From NCBI GenBank assembly GCA_031278315.1, contig JAITKS010000016.1:1-30444 (forward strand): 30,444 bases of DNA, read 5' to 3'. Below the pieces are notes generated by a model. The model searched no databases. It was not told where the DNA came from and was given only the letters and a program-made list of their open reading frames with translations. This DNA is from Planctomycetaceae bacterium. GTDB taxonomy: Bacteria; Planctomycetota; Planctomycetia; Pirellulales; Thermoguttaceae. A program made the position numbers and the translations under genes. This document shows positions 24,301 to 30,444 of the stretch, one piece after another. How positions within the stretch are numbered: position 1 is the first letter of the stretch; each line of letters starts with the position of its first letter.

Positions 24301-25860
24301 GTTCATTCTAGTCAAGACAAAGTTTTTTCAATTTATAATATTAAATGGGACAGGTACAATCGTATCATTGATTTTGATTGCATACATACTGACGGACTTA
24401 TTCCCAATAAACAACTTCATTATAGTTACGATAAAATTTCACAACTGACCGGTGTCAAATCTAATTCGTTATCTACCGAATCTTATGTTTATGATCTTAA
24501 CGGCAACCGTAAGAACGCGGAATATCAAAATCAAAAACAGCAATATCAAACAGGTGAATATAATCGTCTTTTGTCTGATAATAGCAACAGTTATAAGTAT
24601 GATTTAGAAGGAAATCGTACAGAAAAAATTACTTCCGACGGAACAACGATAAAATATTTTTGGGATAACCGTAATCGTCTGATAAAAGTTCAAACACCAA
24701 CTATAACAATTACATATTTATACGATTATTTGAATCGTATTGTTAAAAGAATCCAAGATAAGAATGATCAATATTATGTTCACGATAATTGGCATATTGT
24801 TTTGCAATTTGATAATAAAAATGATAAACCAACTCATCGCAATTTATGGGGAATAAAACAAGACGAGTTAATTTGTTGTGACGACGATTGGATGTTAAGA
24901 GATCATTTGAATACAATACGTACAATTATCAAATCGAATGGAGATATAATACATCTCGATTATGACGCTTCGGGCAAGTTACTTACCAATTTTAAAAAAG
25001 ATACTATCTTATTTGCTTATACTGGTAAATTACTTGACCAATTTACAAATTTACAATGGAATATTAATCGTTGGTATGATTCAAATGTTGGTAGATGGAT
25101 GAGTGAAGATCCAATTGGGTTTTCTGGAAAAGATATAAATAAATATCGATATACACTAAATTCTTATATGAATGGTAATGATCCGTTAGGATTACTTACA
25201 TTAAAACAGGCAAGTGATATAATTAATATTTGGTCTCAAAGATGTGTTAATGGTGCTCCTTATGAATCTGCTATTCGTGGTGAAATTCATGCGGGAAATT
25301 TATTAGAAGGAATGTGGGAGCTTGCTATTGATTCAATGTTAATTGGTATTCCAAATCCAGAGTCTTGGATTGGGAAAATGACATGGACTTTTGTTAAAGA
25401 CATAATAAGTGAAGCTTTAAAAAATGCACCTAGTGGCAATTCAACAAATTTGTCAGATGAGACTATTAAAAATATTATTAAAGATGTCTTGCAAGTACCT
25501 TTGGAGGAAACAACTATTTTAGTTCCTGTTATTAGAAAGTTAATTGAGCAAAGTTTAAATTACAATATAAACGAGTGTCTCTTGGTACATCGTGAAAGAA
25601 AACACGATACAAAATTGCCGAATGATAGCGGAACAAAGTCAGTAAAACTAGATTGTGTTTTTATGGTTTGTGCTAAAATAAAATGGGGAATTTTTTTTAA
25701 TACAATAGGTAAGTGGTCTGTTAAAGGTCATTGTCATTTTGAATGTAATTCGCCTCCTACACCATTATGCTGTGCAAAAATTAATGGTGAACCACTCTTT
25801 AACGTAAATGTTGAAGTAAATATCAACAGAGAAGGTAATAATGGACAGAATTGTCAATAA
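18319..25860 (+). CDS. Giant secreted RHS/YD-repeat protein with interspersed beta-sandwich domains and Cys-rich C-terminal tip
   Basis: 2513 residues. A signal peptide (1-29, SLMFLQIGLLQSVFAET) precedes a beta-rich domain (30-155) and a Cys-rich linker (CPDTCQEENCDECSGNTC, about 158-175). From about 430 to 2290 it is dominated by YD repeats (for example YEYDIAGNRTKIIDPLGN), which in known RHS/teneurin proteins wrap into a hollow beta shell. Four non-YD segments interrupt them at about 763-877, 966-1074, 1323-1425 and 1518-1596. Three contain [KD][RE]Y[ED][IL][FL][VA]SW, the fourth EEFNIFVTK, and they look like golvesin/xly-type beta-sandwich modules. The RHS-associated core NRWYDSNVGRWMSEDPIGF...NGNDPLGLL ends near 2293. 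The remaining ~220 residues are unlike the core, have about nine Cys and end GQNCQ. In RHS systems this position holds a polymorphic effector tip; no toxin fold is recognised and no obvious immunity gene follows. The Shine-Dalgarno is poor. Confidence 0.93.
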   Translation: MKTKLFVTTLLLTSLMFLQIGLLQSVFAETIQHDLNVTVLINNYTLIDIIEGDENTPAKYVYCVEASASCDEPIEHAEMTPPNHTWILSPTGKEKNVDGYSPNWGYIVTFEGVGTHSTTATAAISFSNTAGNDTHNYSGSGSQTIQITVSADVTPQPCPDTCQEENCDECSGNTCPAPTTMTTNAALGGLGVMSFAASSNTRIQNFSHNTGQGEATLDYIVNETEPNLAGYDNNYRYNNMFGNGVRFIKPIIKPKLINVAQKTNSKIPQLITVELQQYGPILFKEPKTIVFDAKDAKPGVSYRFSIPVDVSSLNSGSYDWQVQITRHYEDGTADQSIAVGRQGIFNNLNSGLGKGWVFGLTPKLVKNGNDILFYYRGMHKFNLVKKKWIADKTYDLSDYDLTGNWLNGFKMTAKDGSFRVFNSSGQITSETNAAGNTASYEYNDIGRLSKKILPDKTSTEFRYDKDTGYLKDIVAPGGNVTTITHNETGQIITVTGPSPDDSGLLPPSVTRFTYNADNLITSVTMPNGETTRYDYDHAKRLSRITHPDGRVESFICPVTAGIIETKNGEGTKDKPAKLIPTDSIVGTKIVDNQKTISKYGIWGYPLEITDAIGNVTAYKRNSQGQVTEEKRIAVDETGKQVDLIYRYEYDKRGNRIKEILPFDHGVRTWEYDTRTNAIKKFIDVTGETIIYEIDPQTGNTIRTISFDDEKSADAYSEEHYSYTPPPVNANSIAGGLLIAKIDLLGFAAGNAYNSKNKLVEKFIYVEGGEIHSADGVAEWNFDKLSPNKRYEIFVSWEKKIGNSLRTNFSCFQKDKNEPDCRRIVNQNLEPHKHVYGSLGQKENYQSLGQITPKTTSIKITATKTDKSVGDIPKANIRLIEIKTETIYRYDNEGRLIAQIDAKGGKIEYNYDKLNHTVKTVKNDTLVTESFYDYAGREAYSKNEFGIISGKIFDSADRVIEEFYFEPEIKTIDVSIKKDSSKKIVGSINNLDQNKRYEILASWKPDVQNSISAKFTVNSGGENILIKTVDQTIAAGKHPIAGMDYRSIGIIETKNGTVEISLESETDVSLTNLKIIEIESQSRYRYNNSGLVIEFINRLGNVVRYNYDELNRLTKTISLTLDPEQPESITEIIYDIAGNISKRIDPYGYATEYFYNPFGDVVKIIQTYDNTNQTYNNRIGGMVWRQLITRNKYDKFRRIIETINPADYKISYKYDIRGRRIETINPLGQSEKTEYDKNGNIVTKIDAAGNKTEFRYNRRGQQIATILPKPSENEPSPITRQFYDLTGRLMSTVSADGIVNSLLADQYGRDIANFIGFLREKPTEVRNGKSIFVIDGILPNDEYDLFVSWSPVPNAGKISVNYLYDESFGKPVRKSLGEIDLTKKPERDSFLVPFCLKNYQRLTDSIKIFSNNVKIEFDGEVKNVSVYLLRSQAMSRIIYNDKGQVQTEIDVLENSVGYNYDNFGRQTSVAREGEVKSCCNEVKTFYNKRGQTFANLLPDGRLTIFGYDKLERQDRSYIGAIVETKLGEYKLEGLPIGEEFNIFVTKNPDEITSEITSKDTEKFQLGDLIFVKHSTIKTTESTLTGKLLNQSSTGQIAIIRKQPAQRIEFDFTGRAAAMYDANNHQTLFFYDSFGRQIAVVLPPTGEKKMRLAFEICYNSSGHIREYNIMSVAPHYLLNKRVWKPLSMNVEDKRTMQFTYNVFGQLIKVIQYDNDLYENGITKRYEYDIAGNRTKIIDPLGNETIYRYDNLRRKISETNAEGGETKFTYYKDGQMKSLTDPVGNTTSWTYNLLGKVSREIITLDGKFKERLFYYNANGNIVTKIDRNNRVTTWTYDKLNRATSENWYDTWQSFVDNKSPIKNITTKYQNGKIKSIEDGDSKFTFDYGIFGNEIKEIQNLADFSKPIEFNFVTDINGLITEKILKVDDKIDHVNSYEFDTLGQVTKINHRGKDVLTKQIQITYTPQGQIAEKNHYAENSLIVKTSNIYDKLQRLTKIVHSSQDKVFSIYNIKWDRYNRIIDFDCIHTDGLIPNKQLHYSYDKISQLTGVKSNSLSTESYVYDLNGNRKNAEYQNQKQQYQTGEYNRLLSDNSNSYKYDLEGNRTEKITSDGTTIKYFWDNRNRLIKVQTPTITITYLYDYLNRIVKRIQDKNDQYYVHDNWHIVLQFDNKNDKPTHRNLWGIKQDELICCDDDWMLRDHLNTIRTIIKSNGDIIHLDYDASGKLLTNFKKDTILFAYTGKLLDQFTNLQWNINRWYDSNVGRWMSEDPIGFSGKDINKYRYTLNSYMNGNDPLGLLTLKQASDIINIWSQRCVNGAPYESAIRGEIHAGNLLEGMWELAIDSMLIGIPNPESWIGKMTWTFVKDIISEALKNAPSGNSTNLSDETIKNIIKDVLQVPLEETTILVPVIRKLIEQSLNYNINECLLVHRERKHDTKLPNDSGTKSVKLDCVFMVCAKIKWGIFFNTIGKWSVKGHCHFECNSPPTPLCCAKINGEPLFNVNVEVNINREGNNGQNCQ

Positions 25861-26048
25861 TGAAAAGAATAACTGTACTTTTCCAAAAAATTACTTAGAA
25901 ATACCCTTATTCACAAAGTTTTTTTAATGTATTTGAATTAAATGCACTTCAACATACACATCAAAATTACATAATTATCTAAAATAGGAAAAACAATGAA
26001 AATCAGGTTTAAAATTTTTGGAAAGTGTAGTTAATAATTATTATAATT

Positions 26049-26451
26049 ATACCAATTACACTTTAAAATTCGTTTTTAATTTTTTTTAATTGAAAATATT
26101 GTCAATAAACGTTTCAATAATTTTTTAGTAAATACAACTTGTTTTTGAGTCAAAAAATTGTCCGCAAATTCGCCCTGCAAGGGCAATCAACATTAGTGTA
26201 GAGCAATCGCCCTACGTAATGCAATCAACATTAGTGTAGAGCAATCGCCCTACGTAATGGTTTTACCTTTAAAATTAAGCCCTGAAAAGGCGCAAACCTA
26301 AAGATCATAAATAATTTTTTTGTTGTTGCCCTTACAGGGCTTTGGTGTGTTATATTTTTTCCGTAGGGCGTCGCCCTACGCTAATGCTGATTGCCCTTTC
26401 AGAGCGATTTTAGTTTAAAACAAAAACTGAAATTTAAAGTGTAATGAGTAT
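26049..26451. repeat. Palindromic element E with ATTACACTTTAAAATTCG-type termini
   Basis: The left end ATACCAATTACACTTTAAAA (26049) is matched by the inverted AAATTTAAAGTGTAATGAGTAT-type right end (to 26451). Inside is a perfect 38-bp tandem duplication (26183-26220 and 26221-26258, containing CATTAGTGTAGAGCAATCGC). An inverted relative, CGTAGGGCGTCGCCCTACGC...GATTGCCC, lies around 26362-26395. CCTTTCAGAGCGATTTTAGT near the right end links it to the 1-426 repeat. Confidence 0.7.
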
Positions 26452-26567
26452 AAATTGTTTTTATAAAAAATTTATAAAAAAGGAAACGTAATAAATATTA
26501 AAATATGTAATTAGATATTAACACGCAGTCAATTTTAATTCATACACAATCTAACGAAACATATAAA

Positions 26568-26645
26568 TTTAACCCTTTAACATTTAACCCTTTAACATTT
26601 AACCCTTTAACTTTTAACCCCTTTAACATTTAACCCCTTTAACTT
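26568..26645 (+). repeat. Tandem repeat abutting a start codon
   Basis: Five units of 15-16 bp (TTTAACCCTTTAACA, later TTTAACCCCTTTAACT) end 11 nt before the ATG at 26657. They occupy the place where a Shine-Dalgarno would be, and none is seen. The last two units carry an extra C. Confidence 0.8.
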
Positions 26646-26656
26646 TTGATTTAATC

Positions 26657-27730
26657 ATGAGAATTGTAAAATTATTTACGATATCAGTTTGTACGTTGTT
26701 GTTTTTTGTGAATATCTGTTCTGTTTATGGTCAGGATAAAGGAACAGAAATTGCCAATCGGATTTGGAAGGAAATTAAAGAAGTTCCGGCATTGGAAGAA
26801 CCTGATAAACAATTTATGGTCGAAGAATCAACATATAGCTTTACTCCCGATATTTATGCTATTGATGATTCAATGAGTAAGTATTGGATGCATCTTGCGA
26901 AAAGTTGCCAAGAGATTTTTTGTAAAGGTTTAGTCGAAGTGAGTCAATACGACAATCAAATAGAATCATTTGCGAAAACATTCGTTTCAAAATTTGGCAG
27001 CGGCGATATTATGTCAGATATGCGTTGGGCAATAGCTTGCCCGCAATTGGCTGCATTATCCACTATAATTATCTACAGTCCTGAAAAAGACCTTTTAAGT
27101 GAAGAGTTTAAAAAATTCGCCCTGCATTATAACAAAGCTATAATCGACCATTCTCTAGCATCTGATACGTTTTATAAAAGAATTGTATGGTTTACTCTTT
27201 GGGCAGGAAATAAACCATTCACACATAAAAATAAAGTTGCGTTTTCTTTAGAAGATGACTTACTTAAAGAATTAGAAATTCACTATGCCGAGTACATCGA
27301 AAAAAAAATATGGACAGAAAAAGATCACGAATATTGGCATGCTATAAGATATTTTCTTGTCATAGTTTATATTTGTAATTGGGAAGACACCTTAAAATTG
27401 TATAAAGTATCATCATCAAATTTAGATGGAGAAAACTATTATAAAATCACTCAGCATTTTGTTCGTCACAATACTCTTTTGATTGTACCGCGTCCAATCT
27501 ATAATGCTGAAACATTAAAATTCGAAATTGACCTTCCAAAATTAACTAATCGTCTTCCGCCGATTGAATTACCTATTCGGCCTCTTCCTGAATATAGATT
27601 CAATTGGGAATCATCAAAATTAAAAACACTTCCAAGAGTGTCAAAAGTATTTTTCAACGATTTACTAATAATCGATTTTTTAAATAAAGTATCTACAAAA
27701 CAATTGAAAAAAATAAAAGATAAAAAATAA
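26657..27730 (+). CDS. Secreted protein of unknown function
   Basis: 357 residues; I do not recognise the family. A signal peptide is clear (RIVKLFTISVCTLLFFVNICSVYGQ, cleaved near 25). The mature part appears mostly alpha-helical up to about 260 (for example IESFAKTFVSKF, EFKKFALHYNKAIIDH, ELEIHYAEYIEKKIW). A proline-rich segment about 285-315 follows (LPKLTNRLPPIELPIRPLPEY) and a lysine-rich end (KQLKKIKDKK). Three cysteines fall in the mature part (CQEIFC, ACPQ), with a further one in YICNWE. The length and the coherent signal peptide support a real gene. It lies in the position where an RHS immunity gene could be, but it is 800 nt away, exported and larger than usual, so I do not call it one. 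Confidence 0.75.
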   Translation: MRIVKLFTISVCTLLFFVNICSVYGQDKGTEIANRIWKEIKEVPALEEPDKQFMVEESTYSFTPDIYAIDDSMSKYWMHLAKSCQEIFCKGLVEVSQYDNQIESFAKTFVSKFGSGDIMSDMRWAIACPQLAALSTIIIYSPEKDLLSEEFKKFALHYNKAIIDHSLASDTFYKRIVWFTLWAGNKPFTHKNKVAFSLEDDLLKELEIHYAEYIEKKIWTEKDHEYWHAIRYFLVIVYICNWEDTLKLYKVSSSNLDGENYYKITQHFVRHNTLLIVPRPIYNAETLKFEIDLPKLTNRLPPIELPIRPLPEYRFNWESSKLKTLPRVSKVFFNDLLIIDFLNKVSTKQLKKIKDKK

Positions 27731-27892
27731 ATGCCGAATATTTCTAATAATTAATTTTTTTGTAATACAAAATACACGAAAAAAACGAAATAGACGAAAA
27801 AAAATGATAATACTTTTCAGCAATCTTCATATAGAATCATTAGTTCAAGAAAATGTTTAAGCACATATAGAGAGCAACCATCTTGCGATGTA

Positions 27893-28126
27893 ATGCAGGA
27901 TTTTATTTCATCTACTGATTTTGGTAATAACAATATTTTTCCTTATACTGATTTTGCTACTCTATTCAATTGTGAAGTAATCAGAGTTAATGTAAACAAA
28001 AATTATAAAAAATTATTGCAATTTTTAGAGATAGGAATAACAGGAAAAACATTAAAAGAACGGATAGAAATTTATAATCGTGCTTTAGTGGGAATTACTG
28101 CTGTGACACAAGTTGGATCAAATTAA
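27893..28126 (+). CDS. Small doubtful ORF, possibly the 3' remnant of a lost gene
   Basis: 77 residues from ATG (QDFISSTDFGNNNIFPYTDF ... GITAVTQVGSN). The frame is open upstream to a stop at 27791, adding about 33 codons with protein-like composition (NTFQQSSYRIISSRKC, then LSTYREQPSCDV) but no start codon, and there is no ribosome site. This looks more like the C-terminal part of a decayed gene than an intact one. It lies in the gap between two secreted-protein genes and downstream of the RHS gene, where displaced tips are sometimes found. No family is recognised. Confidence 0.3.
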   Translation: MQDFISSTDFGNNNIFPYTDFATLFNCEVIRVNVNKNYKKLLQFLEIGITGKTLKERIEIYNRALVGITAVTQVGSN

Positions 28127-28181
28127 ATTGTCTATTTTCTACATATCTGTATTTTCCCCAAAAAAAGTTGAAAAACAAAAA

Positions 28182-28199
28182 ATTCTACAGATATATTAC
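28182..28199 (-). repeat. Solo TIR copy upstream of the propeller gene
   Basis: The plus strand reads ATTCTACAGATATATTAC, a one-to-two-base variant of the inverted family terminus. It lies about 55 nt before the next gene start. No matching left end was found nearby, only a weak GTAATAC at 27762. Confidence 0.45.
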
Positions 28200-28253
28200 C
28201 ATTGAAGTAACCTAAAATTCAACCTACAATTTAAAAATAAATAGAGATGAATT

Positions 28254-30444
28254 ATGACATTTATTAAACAATCCTTTTTTGTAACGATAATTATTTTTGT
28301 AATTGTGAAATTTTTTAATATCGCAATTTGTCAGGATAAAGCTGTTGTTGTTAAGCCTGAAGCTTACGTTCAGCGGATTGCGGGGTTGAATGCTAGGTTT
28401 ATTGTTGCGCTAATTAGTGATGGTGTTGGCGGAACTTGGATCGGTACAGAAGATGACGGAATATTTTATTGCAATGCCGATAATAAAATTTCTCAATATA
28501 CAACCCGAAACGGTCTCGGAGATAATAACGGTTACGCACTCGCTATCGATAAACTCGGCCGGCTTTGGGCCGGACATCTCAAATCAGGCGTTTCAGTTTT
28601 CAACGGCAAAGATTGGAAAAATTACGATGTAATCGACGGTCCTATCGGTGAACGAATTTTTGATATAAAAATTTGTCCTAAAGACGGCGACGTCTGGATG
28701 GCAACATCCGCCGGTATTACCCGCTACAAAATCAATTCCGATACATGGGAATATATTACCCGTAAAGACGGCTTACTAGAAAATCAAATATCCGCCCTCG
28801 CATTCAAACACGACGGAACTCTAATCGCCGGTACACAATGTCACGGTCTAGCGATCTTTAACCGTAACGCTAATGGTGATTACAAACACACTAAAAATAT
28901 CCTTGCTGCCAATCGATTTGGTCCTAATAATTACAGCCCAATCCCACTCACACCAACCGGAAACAGTTTGCCGTCAAATTTGATTAACGATATAATCGTA
29001 ACGAAAAATTCTGAAACACAATCGATCTGGATCGCCGCTAACACAGGTCTCGTGAAATCTAACGATACACTAACCAAATTTGAATATTGGCGCGGTAAAG
29101 ATTATGTCAATAAAATTCACGGTCTCTACGGCGGCGCACCTAAAGATTTTAAACAAGCTCCCAAAGAAGTATTCGATCAACTCCTGCCCGAAGACCACTT
29201 GACTTGCCTCGCCGAAGACGAACTCGGCATAATCTGGATCGGCACTCGACAAAACGGATTCATCACCGCTGACCCTAAAACAGGAAAACGATTCGTCCGT
29301 ACACCGCAACAATTAAGTCTGCCCGATATTTTCGTAACAAAAATTCTACCACTGTACAACGGCGGTTACTTGCTCGGTTTCAACGGCGGCGGAATCGTTA
29401 AATCTATTAAACCAATCAATCTAATAGATCGAAAACCCGCCGAAACTAATTTCAATAAAGATAAAATATTTTCCGTTGCGCAAAATGATTTTCCAATATT
29501 CCCGTCAAAAATTAAACCGCTCACAATCGAAGACCTAAAGTTAATGCAAACCCAAATCCGCAATCTCAAAAAAACACTGCCTAAAAATTACGCAACTTAT
29601 TACGGCGAAGATTGGAAAACTCAAGGTAATTGGGTCGGACATTATGGCCGAGATTACGCAGTAATGTGCGGGACTTCTTCACCATTTGATCAAATGTTTT
29701 TTACCGATGAAACCGAAATAATGGTTCGCCCATTTATCGGCATTAATAAACGTAAAGGCGATTCATTACGCCGATGGATTCATTGGGTCGAATCAGGCGA
29801 CCGGCGTGTAATGTATTCTTCACTTAACGGTAAACGCCGCCAAGCCGAATGGGACGATCACGCCGAAACTTATCCGATTTCTCATAACGGTCCCGATCTT
29901 TGGTATCTGCTCGATATAAAAAAATCGGGCGTTTATAAATTGTCAATGTATTTTTTCAATAAAGACGGTCATCAAGGTAATAATAGATTTCGCGATTTTC
30001 TTGTCGAAATTTATCCTGCCAATGTAAACTGGACAAAAAATTCCGACACAGACCAATTCAACAAAATCGCCGAATCACAAACGAAAAATCAACCTCTCGC
30101 AAGAACCAGAGTAAATAATTTTTGGGGCGGAACTCATAAAAGTTTTGAAATCACAGGCGAGGGAAAATATTTTGTACGCGTTGCAAATAACTTTTGTTAC
30201 TGCACGATTATGTCGTCTGTTTGTGTCGATAAATTACAAGGTGAATCTATAATCAACGATAAATTTGAATTATCGTTACAATTAAATGTCCCGTATCAGC
30301 CTCCTCAATTTCCTGAAACGGTAATATATCCTGCCGCATATCAAGCTCAACAACTATGGAATACTCTCGATATTTGTTACGATAAATTCGACACAATAGA
30401 AATCAATAGAGAATATAGAATCCGCATGATTCAGACTGTTATCA
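28254..30444 (+). CDS. Secreted beta-propeller protein (two-component-regulator propeller type), 3' end beyond window
   Basis: The frame is open from ATG 28254 to the last base (730 codons, no stop), so the gene is partial. A signal peptide covers about 1-26 (QSFFVTIIIFVIVKFFNIAI, then CQ). Propeller repeats with the W-[IAM]-[GA] signature follow: GGTWIGTEDDGIFYC, GRLWAGHLKSGVSVFNG, GDVWMATSAGITRYK, SIWIAANTGLVKS and GIIWIGTRQNGFITAD, each about 45-80 residues apart. From about 440 the sequence is different: YYGEDWKTQGNWVGHYGRDYAVMCG and a region LWYLLDIKKSGVYKLSMYFFNKDGHQG that looks like a beta-sandwich. In the family these blades are the periplasmic sensor part of hybrid histidine kinases, but similar blades occur in stand-alone secreted proteins, and no kinase part is visible here. 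A competing ATG at 28247 stops after six codons. Confidence 0.87.
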   Translation, partial: MTFIKQSFFVTIIIFVIVKFFNIAICQDKAVVVKPEAYVQRIAGLNARFIVALISDGVGGTWIGTEDDGIFYCNADNKISQYTTRNGLGDNNGYALAIDKLGRLWAGHLKSGVSVFNGKDWKNYDVIDGPIGERIFDIKICPKDGDVWMATSAGITRYKINSDTWEYITRKDGLLENQISALAFKHDGTLIAGTQCHGLAIFNRNANGDYKHTKNILAANRFGPNNYSPIPLTPTGNSLPSNLINDIIVTKNSETQSIWIAANTGLVKSNDTLTKFEYWRGKDYVNKIHGLYGGAPKDFKQAPKEVFDQLLPEDHLTCLAEDELGIIWIGTRQNGFITADPKTGKRFVRTPQQLSLPDIFVTKILPLYNGGYLLGFNGGGIVKSIKPINLIDRKPAETNFNKDKIFSVAQNDFPIFPSKIKPLTIEDLKLMQTQIRNLKKTLPKNYATYYGEDWKTQGNWVGHYGRDYAVMCGTSSPFDQMFFTDETEIMVRPFIGINKRKGDSLRRWIHWVESGDRRVMYSSLNGKRRQAEWDDHAETYPISHNGPDLWYLLDIKKSGVYKLSMYFFNKDGHQGNNRFRDFLVEIYPANVNWTKNSDTDQFNKIAESQTKNQPLARTRVNNFWGGTHKSFEITGEGKYFVRVANNFCYCTIMSSVCVDKLQGESIINDKFELSLQLNVPYQPPQFPETVIYPAAYQAQQLWNTLDICYDKFDTIEINREYRIRMIQTVI

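Larger units (their letters stand above)
25861..26656. other. Intergenic region downstream of the RHS gene
   Basis: About 800 bases with no credible gene. A weak 6-bp hairpin GAAAAG/CTTTTC lies directly after the RHS stop (25862-25883). A minimal ORF at about 25996 is only a dozen codons. The palindromic repeat (26049-26451) and the AACCCTTTAAC tandem array (26568-26645) fill most of the rest. Confidence 0.5.

Noticed and set aside
26183..26258. CRISPR-like direct repeats
   Set aside because: Only two units, immediately adjacent with no spacers, inside a dispersed palindromic repeat; no cas genes.
26657..27730. Immunity gene for the RHS tip
   Set aside because: It is exported, 357 residues long, 800 nt downstream behind a repeat, and shows no immunity family features.
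1..30444. tRNA, rRNA or tmRNA genes
   Set aside because: No T-loop GGTTCRANTCC-like sequence with matching acceptor stems and no rRNA-like conserved stretch was found on either strand.

Overview
This window looks like a chromosomal piece of a low-GC planctomycete. The strongest evidence is a prepilin-type DUF1559 protein with the ELLVVIAIIGVLIAILLPAV...AAREAARR N-terminus that marks this phylum. Further support comes from a small transthyretin-like lipoprotein next to it, a DUF6807 (PmoA-family) protein, a DUF5117/DUF4953-type metalloprotease and giant secreted YD-repeat and beta-propeller proteins. AT-rich DNA, long intergenic gaps and a NuoE/HndA-type ferredoxin suggest a host-associated or anaerobic lineage, but that is inference.

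Layout. 1-430 is the right part of a large palindromic repeat. 450-2143 (minus) holds a NuoE-like [2Fe-2S] protein and the flagellar chaperone FliS. 3134-4174 (plus) is a secreted alpha/beta hydrolase and 5186-8443 (plus) a 1085-residue secreted metzincin-like protease with a charged insertion. 8925-17073 (minus) carries a lipoprotein, the DUF1559 prepilin-like protein (its 5' part split off at a 13-base homopolymer), a HemX/CcsA-like membrane protein, a DUF6807 protein, agmatinase (speB) and a secreted serpin. 18319-25860 (plus) is a 2513-residue secreted RHS/YD-repeat protein with a distinct Cys-rich tail. 26657-27730 is a secreted protein of unknown function, 27893-28126 a doubtful ORF remnant, and 28254 to the window end a truncated two-component-regulator-type beta-propeller protein.

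The genes do not form one pathway. Most encode exported or envelope proteins, interleaved with isolated housekeeping genes. A protease and a serpin occur in the same neighbourhood, but nothing shows that they interact.

The gaps are unusually rich in structure. One family has terminal inverted repeats GTAATATATCAGYGGAAT enclosing quite different inner cassettes (five paired copies plus solo ends). A second has termini around ATTACACTTTAAAATTCG enclosing CCCTTTCAGGG palindromes. A third set is an approximately 100-nt element with a CTCACTTGAA box and, in three copies, a terminal stem-loop containing ATTCATA. Two of those three lie directly 5' of the prepilin and serpin genes. The most testable single observation is the G13 tract that separates a well-placed ribosome binding site and start codon from the out-of-frame prepilin domain, which suggests a phase-variable surface protein or a homopolymer sequencing error.
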